The notes beneath the pieces are model-generated. The model was not told the origin of the DNA and did no database searches. It was given only the letters and a program-made list of their open reading frames with translations. A program made the translations under genes and the position numbers. A stretch of DNA of 64,000 nucleotides from positions 102,521-166,520 of the forward strand of contig NZ_CADIKI010000019.1 of NCBI RefSeq assembly GCF_902859935.1. The letters are read 5' to 3'. The DNA is from Paraburkholderia fynbosensis (GTDB lineage: Bacteria; Pseudomonadota; Gammaproteobacteria; Burkholderiales; Burkholderiaceae). Positions 55,728 through 64,000 of the stretch are shown here, piece by piece. Numbering within the stretch: the stretch's first letter is position 1; each line of letters starts with the position of its first letter.

Positions 55728-56852
55728 ATGCGTTTTGTCCGCACGGCCGGAGCATGGCTCGGCGCGCTTTCGGTTGCGGTGCTGCTGGCGTCCTGCGGCG
55801 GCGGCGGGGCGGTCCGGCCGTCGGTTGCGCCGCCCACGGGTGCCGCGATCATACCCGGACAGATTGCCGCGACGCGCCTCACGGCAGTCGCCTGGCGGCA
55901 GGTGCCGGGCTGGCAGGACGATTCGCTGATCGGTGCGACGGCTGCGTTACGACAGAACTGCGTGAGGCTCGCGCGCCAACCGAACTGGTCGCGTGCCTGT
56001 GCCGCGGCTTTGCAAATCGACGATCTCGACGTCACCAGCGCGCGGGCTTTTTTCGAGGCTTATTTCACGCCGTTCCAGCTGGCCAATAACGACGGCACGC
56101 TCGACGGGCTCGTCACCGGTTACTACGAGCCCTTGCTGCGTGGCTCGCGCACGCGGCACGGCGTGTATCAGACGGCGCTGTATCGCTGGCCCGCCACCTA
56201 TCGTGCGGGCTCGGCGCTGCCGGCGCGTGCGCAGCTCGAGCGCTCGGGCGTGCTCAACGGCAATGAACTCGTGTGGGTCGACGATCCGATCGAAGCGTTC
56301 TTCCTGCAGGTGCAGGGGTCCGGGCGGATCGTGATGGAAGACGGCAGCGTGATGCGCGTCGGCTTTGGCGGCACCAACAATCAGCCGTACAAGTCGATTG
56401 GGCGGTGGCTGTTGGATCGCGGCGAACTCACGCCGGCACAGGCGACCATGCAGGGCATCAAGGCATGGGCGCGCGCGAACCCGACGCGCGTGGATGGGCT
56501 GCTGGACACGAATCCGCGCTTTGTCTTCTTCCGTGAGATGCCGTCCGGTGAAAGCGCGCCGAGCGGCGGCGCGGACGGTCCAGTTGGCGCGCTCGGCGTG
56601 CCGTTGACGCCGGAGCGGTCGATCGCGGTCGATCCGACGTCGATCCCACTTGGCACGCCGGTGTTTCTGCAGACCACGCGTCCGTTGACGAACTCGCCGA
56701 TGAATCGCCTCGTGTTCGCGCAGGACACGGGCTCCGCGATCAAGGGCGGCGTGCGCGCCGACTACTTCTGGGGCCTCGGCGACGACGCCGGCGATCTCGC
56801 CGGCAAAATGAAGCAGGGCGGCCGGATGTGGTTGTTGCTGCCGAATTCGTGA
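55728..56852 (+). CDS. mltA: Membrane-bound lytic murein transglycosylase A
   Basis: MltA (374 aa) cleaves peptidoglycan to form 1,6-anhydro products at the outer membrane. The N-terminus is a lipoprotein signal with lipobox LLASC (Cys23). The MltA domain has GLVTGYYEPLLRGSRT and FFLQVQGSGRIVMEDG; the C-terminal 3D domain contains FAQDTGSAIKGGVRADYFWG with the catalytic Asp. I chose ATG 55728 because it places the lipoprotein signal at the N-terminus. A terminator follows. Confidence 0.95.
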   Translation: MRFVRTAGAWLGALSVAVLLASCGGGGAVRPSVAPPTGAAIIPGQIAATRLTAVAWRQVPGWQDDSLIGATAALRQNCVRLARQPNWSRACAAALQIDDLDVTSARAFFEAYFTPFQLANNDGTLDGLVTGYYEPLLRGSRTRHGVYQTALYRWPATYRAGSALPARAQLERSGVLNGNELVWVDDPIEAFFLQVQGSGRIVMEDGSVMRVGFGGTNNQPYKSIGRWLLDRGELTPAQATMQGIKAWARANPTRVDGLLDTNPRFVFFREMPSGESAPSGGADGPVGALGVPLTPERSIAVDPTSIPLGTPVFLQTTRPLTNSPMNRLVFAQDTGSAIKGGVRADYFWGLGDDAGDLAGKMKQGGRMWLLLPNS

Positions 56853-56987
56853 GGGTTGGGTGGTCGGTGTGGCTGCGGTTTTCCGATAACGGAGCAGCCG
56901 ACGCCTGCTTTGGCTTCGCACACCGTATGCCGCAGCACGAGCGTTCGACATGATTCCCGCATGCGGGAGAGCTACGCTGAATTATTG

Positions 56988-57036
56988 AAAAAGGCGTCAC
57001 ACCCGGTTGGGATTCGGGACGTGACACCTTTTTTTT
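56988..57036. terminator. Terminator between mltA and paaK
   Basis: AAAAAGG-C-GTCAC pairs with GTGAC-A-CCTTTTT around a 20-nt loop that can itself fold. A5 and T8 flank it, so it may act in both directions. Confidence 0.75.
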
Positions 57037-57047
57037 GTAGGGGCGAC

Positions 57048-58352
57048 TTAAAGCCCTTGCTTGCGCTTGTCCACCACGCGCCGCGCCTTGCCAACCGATC
57101 GCTCGATGCCGTTTACCGCCAGCACGTTTACCACCGCGCTCACGCCGATCAGCGCCTTGATGTCATAGGCGAGCGCCTGTTTGGCTGTGTTCAGCGCTGC
57201 CGTATCCGGCGCGGTTTCCGGGCACGGTTCGACGTTCAGCGTCAACACGTCGAGCGGGCCTTCCCTGGTCAGCACGATCTGATAATGCGGCGCGAGCGCG
57301 TGCTGCTTGAGCAGCAGTTCTTCGATTTGCGTCGGGAATACGTTCACACCGCGCACGATCATCATGTCGTCCGAGCGGCCGGTGATCTTTTCCATTCGGC
57401 GCATCGTGCGGGCGCTGCCCGGCAGCAGACGCGTGAGGTCGCGCGTGCGGTAACGGATGATAGGCAATGCTTCCTTGGTCAGCGAAGTGAACACCAGTTC
57501 GCCGAGTTCGCCGTCCGGCAGCACCTCGCCGGTTTCGGGATCGATGACCTCGGGATAGAAATGATCTTCCCAGATGGTCGGGCCGTCCTTCGTTTCCACG
57601 CACTCCGATGCGACGCCCGGGCCCATCACCTCGGACAGGCCGTAGATGTCGACGGCATCGATGCCCATGCGCTTTTCGATCGCCTGACGCATGTCGTTGG
57701 TCCACGGCTCCGCGCCGAAGATGCCGAGGCGCAGCGAGCAAGTGGCCGGGTCGATGCCTTGACGTTCGAGTTCGTCGGCGATCGAGAGCATGTAGCTCGG
57801 CGTCACCATGATGATGTCCGGGCGGAAGTCCTGGATCAGTTGCACCTGCTTCTCGGTCTGGCCGCCGCCGAACGGAATCACGGTGAGGCCCGCGCGCTCA
57901 GCACCGTAGTGCGCGCCGAGGCCGCCGGTGAACAGGCCGTACCCGTAGCTCACGTGAACCTTGTCGCCGCGCTTCGCGCCGGCGGCGCGAATCGAACGCG
58001 CGACGAGATTGGCCCACGTGTCGATGTCGCGCGCGGTGTAGCCGACGACGGTCGGCTTGCCGGTCGTGCCGGACGACGCGTGAATGCGCGAAACCTGCTC
58101 CTGCGGGACGGCGAACATCCCGAACGGGTAGCTGTCGCGCAGGTCTTTCTTGGTGGTGAACGGAAAGCGCGCCAGATCCGCCAGCGTCTTGACTTCGCTC
58201 GGGTGCACGCCGGCTTCGTCGAATTTGCGCCGATAGACCGGCGAATTCTCATACGCATGATTCAGCGACCATTTGAGTCGTTCAAGTTGAAGCGCGGCAA
58301 GTTCGTCGCGGCTGGCGGTCTCGATCGGATCGAGCGGAAGGGCGGTCGTCAT
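57048..58352 (-). CDS. paaK: Phenylacetate-CoA ligase
   Basis: PaaK (434 aa) activates phenylacetate to phenylacetyl-CoA, the first step of the aerobic hybrid pathway. The AMP-binding signature is HASSGTTGKPTVVGYT; later boxes are GIFGAEPWTNDMR, IYGLSEVMGPGVA, and the C-terminal ITGRSDDMMIVRGVNVFPTQIE. The length is that of PaaK. AAGGAGA precedes ATG 58352. It is the last of a five-gene minus-strand series. Confidence 0.97.
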   Translation of the reverse strand: MTTALPLDPIETASRDELAALQLERLKWSLNHAYENSPVYRRKFDEAGVHPSEVKTLADLARFPFTTKKDLRDSYPFGMFAVPQEQVSRIHASSGTTGKPTVVGYTARDIDTWANLVARSIRAAGAKRGDKVHVSYGYGLFTGGLGAHYGAERAGLTVIPFGGGQTEKQVQLIQDFRPDIIMVTPSYMLSIADELERQGIDPATCSLRLGIFGAEPWTNDMRQAIEKRMGIDAVDIYGLSEVMGPGVASECVETKDGPTIWEDHFYPEVIDPETGEVLPDGELGELVFTSLTKEALPIIRYRTRDLTRLLPGSARTMRRMEKITGRSDDMMIVRGVNVFPTQIEELLLKQHALAPHYQIVLTREGPLDVLTLNVEPCPETAPDTAALNTAKQALAYDIKALIGVSAVVNVLAVNGIERSVGKARRVVDKRKQGL

Positions 58353-58533
58353 TGAATGTCTCCTTGCTGCCTCAATGCCTGAGTCTATGTACGGTGCGCT
58401 TGTGCGCAAAAAACCGGGGACCGGCTGTTATTTTGGATGGCGTCGATGCTCCGACGCTGCGTCGCACGTTTGCCGCGGCACCACTGCGGCGTTGGCCGCG
58501 GCTTTACCGTGGGGTTCGCCGCGCGCTGGCCTT

Positions 58534-58995
58534 TCAATCGCCCGTGGGAATCAGGTTGCCTTTGATTTGCGCCGATTTGCCGCGAAACATGGCGACGGTT
58601 TCGTCGGCGCGATTGGTGACGCGAATATCGTAGATGCCGGTGCGGCCGCTCAGTGTCTGCTCGACCGCTTCCGCCGTCAGCACGTCGCCGCCGTGCACCG
58701 CTTTCAGGAACTCGATCGAACAACCGGCCGCGACCGTGTTGATGTTGTACGTGTTGCAGGCGAACGCGAACGTCGAATCAGCGAGCGTGAAGATCAGGCC
58801 GCCGTGGCAAATCTGGTGGCCGTTCAGAAAGTCGTCGCGCACAGCCATGCGCAGGCGCGCATAGCCTGGACGCACTTCCAGGATTTCGAGCCCGAGCGCG
58901 CGGCTGCAAGCATCGTTCTCGTACATCGCGGCGGCGGTTGCGCGGGCGAGTTCGTCCGGCATCATCTGTTTGGCGTGACTGGTTTGAGTGGACAT
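58534..58995 (-). CDS. paaI: Hydroxyphenylacetyl-CoA thioesterase PaaI
   Basis: PaaI (153 aa) is a hotdog-fold thioesterase that removes dead-end or blocked CoA esters and protects the CoA pool during phenylacetate breakdown. The active-site region is NGHQICHGGLIFTLADSTFAFACN. Two strands of the hotdog sheet (YARLRMAVRDDFLNG and IEFLKAVHGGDVLTAEA) are typical. The ATG at 58995 lies one base after the paaG stop region, so they are coupled. Confidence 0.95.
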   Translation of the reverse strand: MSTQTSHAKQMMPDELARATAAAMYENDACSRALGLEILEVRPGYARLRMAVRDDFLNGHQICHGGLIFTLADSTFAFACNTYNINTVAAGCSIEFLKAVHGGDVLTAEAVEQTLSGRTGIYDIRVTNRADETVAMFRGKSAQIKGNLIPTGD

Positions 58996-58996
58996 A

Positions 58997-59788
58997 TCAG
59001 CGGCCCTCGAAGCGTGGTGCGCGTTTTTCAACGAAGGCTTGCACACCTTCTGCGTAATCATGGGATGCACCGAGCGCACGTTGCAGATCGCGCTCGAGAT
59101 CGAGTTGCTGGTCGAGGGTTTGCGTCGCGCCCGCGCGCATTGCTTGCTTGATTGCGGCGATGGCGCGCGTGGGTTGCTGCGCGAGTTGAGCCGCGAGTTT
59201 GGCCGCAGCGGCGGCGAGTTCCGCGTCCTCGTGCGTCTGCCAGATCATGCCCCAGCTTTCGGCTTTTTCCGCGCCGAGTTTGTCGCCGGTGATCGCAAGC
59301 CCCAGCGCGCGCGCCATGCCGACGCGCTGCGGCAGCAGCCAGGTGCCGCCCGAGTCCGGCACGAGGCCGATCTTCACGAAAGCCTGAATGAAGCTCGCGG
59401 AGCGCGCCGCGAGCACGAGGTCGCAGGCCAGCGCGAGATTCGCGCCGGCGCCGGCAGCCGTGCCGTTGACCGCGGCGATGACCGGCAACGGCAGCGCTTG
59501 CAGACGACGGATCAGCGGGTTGAAATGCTCGTCGATCAGATCGCCGAGATCCGTCATTGCGCCGGGCGTGAAATCGAGGTCGGCGAGATCCTGGCCGGCG
59601 CAGAAGCCGCGCCCCGCTCCTGTGAGCACGAGTGCGCGCGCGCCCGATTTTTCAACCTGGTCGAGCGCGTCGCTCAATTCCCGATGCATGGCGCGCGTGA
59701 AGCTGTTGAGCTTGTCAGGGCGGTTCAGCGTGATGGTAGCGACGTGACTCGATGTGTCGAGATCCAGGCGAATCGCTTCATATGACAT
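58997..59788 (-). CDS. paaG: Ring-1,2-epoxyphenylacetyl-CoA isomerase PaaG
   Basis: PaaG (263 aa) is a crotonase-fold enzyme that turns the ring epoxide into the oxepin-CoA. Family features are ITLNRPDKLNSFTRAMH, ALVLTGAGRGFCAGQDL, and the oxyanion-hole glycines in NGTAAGAGANLALACD. The catalytic Asp is in IGLVPDSGGTW, as in PaaG rather than in hydratases with Glu. It lies 50 bp after the thiolase gene and directly before paaI. Confidence 0.95.
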   Translation of the reverse strand: MSYEAIRLDLDTSSHVATITLNRPDKLNSFTRAMHRELSDALDQVEKSGARALVLTGAGRGFCAGQDLADLDFTPGAMTDLGDLIDEHFNPLIRRLQALPLPVIAAVNGTAAGAGANLALACDLVLAARSASFIQAFVKIGLVPDSGGTWLLPQRVGMARALGLAITGDKLGAEKAESWGMIWQTHEDAELAAAAAKLAAQLAQQPTRAIAAIKQAMRAGATQTLDQQLDLERDLQRALGASHDYAEGVQAFVEKRAPRFEGR

Positions 59789-59838
59789 TGGGTGTCTCCT
59801 CAAAGTCTCTTTAGCTGACAGTCACTACGGCGTTGCTC

Positions 59839-61041
59839 TTAAAGCCGTTCGATGGCCAGCGCAATGCCTTGGCCCACGCCGATGCACATCGTGCACAGCG
59901 CAAAGCGGCCGTTGATCCGTTCCAGTTGATACAGGGCGGTCGTGATCAGACGCGCGCCGGAGGCGCCCAGCGGATGGCCGAGCGCAATGGCACCGCCATT
60001 CGGATTGACGCGCGGGTCGTCGTCGCGCAGACCGAGCGTGCGCAGCACGGCCAACCCTTGCGACGCGAATGCTTCGTTCAACTCGATCACGTCGAATTGT
60101 TCGAGCGTCATGCCGAGTTGCCTAAGCAGCTTTTGCGTCGCAGGCGCCGGCCCGATACCCATGATGCGCGGCTCGACGCCTGCGGTTGCCATGCCCACCA
60201 CGCGTGCGCGACGGCGCAGGCCGTACTGGTCGGCTGCATGCTGGTTAGCGAGCAACAGTGCGCAGGCGCCGTCGTTCACGCCGGACGCGTTGCCGGCCGT
60301 CACACTGCCGTCCGGCCGGACCACGCCCTTGAGCTTGCCCAGAGTTTCGAGCGACGTTTCCCGCGGATGCTCGTCGAGCATGACGCGCACGGGGTTCCCC
60401 TTCTTCTGCGCGACATCGACACCGACGATTTCCTCGGCCAGCGTGCCATCACGTTGCGCGCGGGCTGCTTTTTGCTGGCTCGCGAGCGCGAACGCGTCCT
60501 GATCCGCACGGCTCACGGCGAATTCCACGGCGACGTTTTCCGCGGTCTCGGGCATCGAGTCGACACCGTACTGGCGCTTCATCAGCGGATTGACGAAACG
60601 CCACCCGATGGTCGTGTCGTGAATGTCGGCTTGGCGTGAGAACGCGCTCGTGGCTTTGCCCATCACGAACGGCGCGCGCGTCATGCTTTCGACGCCGCCG
60701 GCAATCATCAGGCGCGCTTCGCCTGCCTTGATCGCGCGCGCGGCGGTGCCGACCGCATCCATGCCGGAGCCGCACAGGCGGTTGACGGTGGCGCCCGGCG
60801 CGTCCGTAGGCAGACCCGCCAGCAATGCCGACATGCGAGCGATGTTGCGATTGTCTTCACCGGCCTGATTCGCGCAGCCGTAAATAACGTCGTCGAGGGC
60901 GCGCCAGTCGACGCCGGGATTGCGCTCGATCAGCGCCCTGATTGGCACGGCGCCGAGATCGTCGGCACGGACATCTTTCAGGACGCCGCCGTAGCGGCCG
61001 ATGGGTGTGCGAATCGCATCGCAGATGAAGGCGTCGTTCAT
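59839..61041 (-). CDS. pcaF: 3-Oxoadipyl-CoA thiolase
   Basis: This 400-aa thiolase cleaves 3-oxoadipyl-CoA to succinyl-CoA and acetyl-CoA, the last step of both the phenylacetate (PaaJ) and beta-ketoadipate (PcaF) pathways. Active-site boxes: NRLCGSGMDAVGTAARAI (nucleophile Cys), NPNGGAIALGHPLGASGAR (His) and CTMCIGVGQGIA (second Cys). The N-terminus MNDAFICDAIRTPIGRYGG matches PcaF/PaaJ. The paa context favours the PaaJ role. Confidence 0.93.
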   Translation of the reverse strand: MNDAFICDAIRTPIGRYGGVLKDVRADDLGAVPIRALIERNPGVDWRALDDVIYGCANQAGEDNRNIARMSALLAGLPTDAPGATVNRLCGSGMDAVGTAARAIKAGEARLMIAGGVESMTRAPFVMGKATSAFSRQADIHDTTIGWRFVNPLMKRQYGVDSMPETAENVAVEFAVSRADQDAFALASQQKAARAQRDGTLAEEIVGVDVAQKKGNPVRVMLDEHPRETSLETLGKLKGVVRPDGSVTAGNASGVNDGACALLLANQHAADQYGLRRRARVVGMATAGVEPRIMGIGPAPATQKLLRQLGMTLEQFDVIELNEAFASQGLAVLRTLGLRDDDPRVNPNGGAIALGHPLGASGARLITTALYQLERINGRFALCTMCIGVGQGIALAIERL

Positions 61042-61186
61042 TGGAGTTTCCGCTGGACGGAGCGGCGCTCAATGCCGATCCGATGTGTCATGTTAGTTGG
61101 GGCGCACGACCCGGTCCATTCGGCCAAACGGCATAGGAAAGGGGCCGTGCTTTTTCTTATGCCGCTGTCTCGGGCTCTTATGCCAT

Positions 61187-62887
61187 TCAGCCAGCTACCG
61201 CCGGCGCCGCTTTCGGTTCAACATGAACGCGGCTTTGAACGACGCGGAAGCGGTTGGCGACAAATGCTGCATCGGCCAGCGCGGCATTGGCTGCGGGGTT
61301 CGCCCCCGTGCCGTGGAAGTCGGAGAAGGCGGCGGACTGGTTGACGAATACCCCGCCCGTCAGATTGATCGACAGTGCTACGCCGCCGCGAATCGACGCC
61401 TCGTGGGCATCGTCGAGCACGGCCGGGTCGGTGCTGTAGACCGACAGTGTCAGCGCGCCATGCTCGGCGGCGATCGCGCCAGCGAGTTCGAGCGACTGCG
61501 CGGTCGAGTCTGTCGCGATAACGAACGAGATCGGGCCGAACCACTCTTTGGTGAACTGCGCGTGTTCGGTGGCGGCGTCCAGTTGCAGCACGAGCGGCGT
61601 GCGCACGCGGGCGTTTGCAAACGCCGGATGCTCGAGCGCCTGACTCTCAACCAGAACGCGGCCGAATTTTGAGGCTTCACCGATGCGCTGGGTAACGCCT
61701 TCGTTCTGAATCGCGCCGAGCAGTTCGACCGCACGGGACGGGTCGGCGACGAGCTTTTGTACCGAGCTGGCAATGGCTTGGGCGACGTCGTCGAAACTCA
61801 GCGAGCCGTCGGCGGTGCGGATGCCGGTGCGCGGCACGTAGATATTCTGCGGAGCGGTACACATCTGGCCCGAGTACAGCGCTAGGGAGAATGCGATGTT
61901 GCGGGCGGCCGCTTTGATGTCGTCGACGGAGTCGATCACGATCTGGTTGACGCCGGCTTTCTCGGTGTAAACCTGCGCCTGGTGCGCGTGGCGCTCGAGC
62001 CACGTGCCGTTCTCGGTGCTACCGGTGAAGTCGATGAGCTTGATTTCCGGGCGCAAGGCCAGCTCTTGGACGAGTGCGCCGTCGTTCGGCTCGGTGGCCA
62101 GCAAGGTGACGACGTTCGGATCGAAGCCTGCTTCGCGCAGAACGTCGCGCGCGATTCGCACGGTCAGCGCAAGCGGCAGAATCGCGCCCGGGTGCGGCTT
62201 GACGATGACCGTGTTGCCGGTGGCGAGATCGGCGAAGAGGCCTGGATAGCCGTTCCATGTCGGGAACGTGCAGCAGCCGAGTACAAGGCCGGTGCCGCGT
62301 GGCACGACGGTATAGCGCTTGTGCATTGCGAGAGGCGGATTCTTGCCTTGCGGTTTTTCCCAATGCGCGTCGACGGGGATGCGACGCAACTGGTCCCATG
62401 CATACACGACTGCTTCGAGCGCACGGTCTTGTGCGTGCGGGCCGCCGGCCTGAAAAGCCATCATGAACGCCTGGCCGGTCGTGTGCATCACGCTGTAGCC
62501 AATTTCGAAGCTGGCACGATTCACGCGCGCGAGGATTTCGAGGCTCACGCCGATCCACGCCTGCGGGCCTGCCGCGCGCCAGTCACGCTGCGCGGCGGCG
62601 GCGGCTTCGATCAGTGCGTCAGGGTCCGCTTTCGGATAGCGCACGCCGAGCGGGAAGCCGAACGGCGAAACTTCGGCGCCGACCGTTTCTCCCGTTGACG
62701 GTTGATCCAGTTCGAACGTCGTATTGAGCAGCGCCTTGAAAGCGGCTTCGCCGTCCGCGTTGGCTGTTTCCCCGTACACTTTCGGACTGGGCATTTCGAC
62801 GAACGGGCTCCAGTAGCCGCGCGTTTCAACCGCGGTGAGAGCCTTTTGCAGCGTGTCTTCGTGCTTGGTGAATAGCGGATGTGTCAT
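61187..62887 (-). CDS. paaN: Phenylacetate degradation protein PaaN (aldehyde dehydrogenase fold)
   Basis: PaaN (566 aa) has an aldehyde dehydrogenase fold and replaces the dehydrogenase half of PaaZ in some organisms, oxidising the ring-opened semialdehyde. The catalytic Cys is in YSGQMCTAPQNIYVP; the cofactor loop contains DFTGSTENGTWLE. There is no fused MaoC hydratase domain, so a separate hydratase must open the oxepin ring. It is the first gene of the minus-strand paa series and divergent from paaF. Confidence 0.92.
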   Translation of the reverse strand: MTHPLFTKHEDTLQKALTAVETRGYWSPFVEMPSPKVYGETANADGEAAFKALLNTTFELDQPSTGETVGAEVSPFGFPLGVRYPKADPDALIEAAAAAQRDWRAAGPQAWIGVSLEILARVNRASFEIGYSVMHTTGQAFMMAFQAGGPHAQDRALEAVVYAWDQLRRIPVDAHWEKPQGKNPPLAMHKRYTVVPRGTGLVLGCCTFPTWNGYPGLFADLATGNTVIVKPHPGAILPLALTVRIARDVLREAGFDPNVVTLLATEPNDGALVQELALRPEIKLIDFTGSTENGTWLERHAHQAQVYTEKAGVNQIVIDSVDDIKAAARNIAFSLALYSGQMCTAPQNIYVPRTGIRTADGSLSFDDVAQAIASSVQKLVADPSRAVELLGAIQNEGVTQRIGEASKFGRVLVESQALEHPAFANARVRTPLVLQLDAATEHAQFTKEWFGPISFVIATDSTAQSLELAGAIAAEHGALTLSVYSTDPAVLDDAHEASIRGGVALSINLTGGVFVNQSAAFSDFHGTGANPAANAALADAAFVANRFRVVQSRVHVEPKAAPAVAG

Positions 62888-62937
62888 GGCAGAGGGGGCT
62901 TGGCTGTGCGTTGGGGAAAAGCCTGTCTAATAATTGA

Positions 62938-62951
62938 CCGACCGGTTGGTT
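62938..62951. promoter_or_regulatory. Candidate PaaR operator
   Basis: ACCGACC-GGTTGGT is an imperfect palindrome (one mismatch) within TTGACCGACCGGTTGGTTGG, in the 134-bp region between divergent paaN and paaF. It resembles the TetR-type PaaR sites described in beta-proteobacteria, as I recall them. One bound repressor could control both directions. Confidence 0.6.
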
Positions 62952-63021
62952 GGTGAATGGTAGCATCATTAAGAGAGCCGCGCGAAGCGTTTTCGCGTGT
63001 GATTAACCATTAGGAGGCGGC

Positions 63022-63798
63022 ATGGCTTACGAGAACATTTTGGTTGAGACGCGGGGGCGGGTTGGTCTGATCACGTTGAATCGTCCGAAGGCGTTGAACG
63101 CTTTGAACGACGCATTGATGGACGAGTTGGGGGTCGCGCTGCGCGAGTTCGATGCCGACGACGCGATCGGTGCGATTGTGGTGACGGGGAGTGAGAAGGC
63201 GTTTGCCGCCGGCGCCGACATCGGCATGATGTCGACCTACACCTATATGGATGTCTACAAGGGCGACTACATCACCCGCAACTGGGAAACGGTTCGCTCG
63301 GTGCGCAAACCGATCATTGCCGCGGTAGCAGGGTTCGCTCTTGGCGGCGGCTGCGAGCTGGCGATGATGTGCGACATCATTTTTGCCGCCGATACCGCGA
63401 AGTTTGGTCAGCCGGAAATCAAGCTCGGCATCATGCCGGGGGCCGGTGGCACGCAGCGATTGCCGCGCGCCGTGTCGAAAGCGAAGGCGATGGATCTCTG
63501 TCTGACCGCCCGTTTCATGGATGCGGCTGAGGGTGAGCGCGCCGGATTGGTTTCGCGTGTTGTTCCGGCCGCCTCCCTGCTTGACGAGTCGATAGCCGCG
63601 GCCGCGACCATCGCGGAATTCCCGCTTCCGGCGGTGATGATGGTGAAGGAGTCGGTCAACCGCGCATATGAGACGACGCTCGCAGAAGGCGTGCATTTCG
63701 AGCGCCGGCTGTTCCATTCGCTCTTCGCCACCGAAGACCAGAAAGAGGGCATGGCGGCGTTTGTGGAGAAGCGCAAACCGGTTTTCAAGCATCGTTAA
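63022..63798 (+). CDS. paaF: Enoyl-CoA hydratase PaaF-like
   Basis: This 258-aa crotonase-fold protein has the features of a 2-enoyl-CoA hydratase: ITLNRPKALNALNDALM, AFAAGADIGMM, the oxyanion-hole FALGGGCELAMMCD (first catalytic Glu) and FGQPEIKLGIMPGAGGTQRL (second catalytic Glu). This is the set seen in short-chain hydratases and in PaaF, which hydrates 2,3-dehydroadipyl-CoA. AGGAGG precedes the ATG strongly. Its divergence from paaN supports the PaaF assignment, but a beta-oxidation role cannot be excluded. Confidence 0.9.
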   Translation: MAYENILVETRGRVGLITLNRPKALNALNDALMDELGVALREFDADDAIGAIVVTGSEKAFAAGADIGMMSTYTYMDVYKGDYITRNWETVRSVRKPIIAAVAGFALGGGCELAMMCDIIFAADTAKFGQPEIKLGIMPGAGGTQRLPRAVSKAKAMDLCLTARFMDAAEGERAGLVSRVVPAASLLDESIAAAATIAEFPLPAVMMVKESVNRAYETTLAEGVHFERRLFHSLFATEDQKEGMAAFVEKRKPVFKHR

Positions 63799-63818
63799 TA
63801 CGCTTGTCAAAATAACGC

Positions 63819-63847
63819 TTGCAAGTCCTCCTGGGGCTCGCTAGAAT
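63819..63847 (+). promoter_or_regulatory. Strong sigma70 promoter (probable rrn P1)
   Basis: TTGCAA, a 17-bp spacer and TAGAAT are close to consensus. The GC-rich leader that follows forms a long hairpin (63854-63894). Confidence 0.6.
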
Positions 63848-63853
63848 TCCGCT

Positions 63854-63894
63854 CTTTCGTGCTCCGGATGCCGGGGCACGGAGAAGCGCGAAAG
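63854..63894 (+). ncRNA. Structured leader hairpin between two promoters
   Basis: GTGCTCCGG-ATG-CCGGGGCAC (63859-63879) forms a 9-bp stem with one G-T pair. Outer bases CTTTCG (63854-63859) and CGAAAG (63889-63894) can close a longer structure. There is no T tract. Confidence 0.35.
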
Positions 63895-63951
63895 CCAGCA
63901 GTGGCAAGGCTTCCAGCGCGGTGGGCAGGTTGGGCAAGTGATAAAAACCTG

Positions 63952-63980
63952 TTGACGCTGCTGCGAAAGTTCTCCATAAT
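63952..63980 (+). promoter_or_regulatory. Strong sigma70 promoter (probable rrn P2)
   Basis: TTGACG, a 17-bp spacer and CATAAT are near consensus. The following CTCGTTTCTCTGCTGCTGAT resembles the leader of Burkholderia rRNA operons as I recall it. The 16S gene would start beyond the window. Confidence 0.6.
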
Positions 63981-64000
63981 CTCGTTTCTCTGCTGCTGAT

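Overview
The window is high-GC and reads like chromosome 1 of a Burkholderiaceae member, most likely Paraburkholderia. The gene order tatABC - trypsin-like protease - nif3 - petABC - sspA - sspB - tRNA-Thr, the hemA-prfA-prmC-grxD-ubiX operon, rpe-gph-trpEGDC and the phenylacetate genes all fit that group. The assignment comes from protein similarity I recognise and from gene order, not from a database search. Almost everything is ordinary chromosomal core; I see no prophage, insertion sequence, CRISPR array or complete genomic island.

Layout. 1-1464: end of tatA, then tatB and tatC (twin-arginine export). 1607-7891: a membrane-anchored DegS-like protease, a Nif3-like protein, the cytochrome bc1 operon petABC (whose Rieske subunit is a typical Tat substrate), and sspA-sspB. 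7911-7986: tRNA-Thr(TGT), followed by about 840 bp with no convincing gene. 8876-17615: two unusual methyltransferases, a BaiN-like flavoprotein with degenerate tandem repeats at its 3' end, several small or DUF proteins, a divergent TetR-MFS pair and a nitroreductase. 17669-23839: a second MFS transporter, a YegD-type Hsp70-like protein, a cold-shock protein, an APC permease and a DODA-type dioxygenase. 24002-29263: the hemA-prfA-prmC-grxD-ubiX group, preceded by an OmpR-type regulator that lacks its phosphoacceptor aspartate.

29468-36144: a small membrane protein, aminopeptidase P, a HAD phosphatase, an AsmA-like protein, EttA and a DUF3761 protein. 36184-40503: ugpBAEC, a glycerol-3-phosphate ABC transporter. 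40877-49020: YchF, a UbiH-like hydroxylase, DsbC, an M61 peptidase, an azoreductase, uracil-DNA glycosylase and a CYTH protein. 49053-54810: trpCDGE, gph and rpe on the minus strand. 55091-56852: apaG, a 53-residue membrane protein and mltA. 57048-63798: phenylacetate catabolism (paaK, paaI, paaG, thiolase, paaN; paaF divergent), with a likely PaaR operator in the divergent promoter. 63799-64000: two near-consensus sigma70 promoters and a strong hairpin that look like the start of an rRNA operon running off the window.

The most interesting finding is between gph and trpE: an unannotated 24-codon leader peptide containing W-P-W-R-R-W, followed by mutually exclusive hairpins and a T6 tract, which is the design of a ribosome-mediated trp attenuator. 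Its promoter may lie in an AT-rich, rare-codon stretch at the 3' end of gph. Also notable are a 35-bp palindromic sequence found once between genes and once in-frame inside a flavoprotein gene, adjacent dyads upstream of a methyltransferase, a 10-bp inverted repeat in the permease leader, and a probable leaderless start for the UbiH-like gene.
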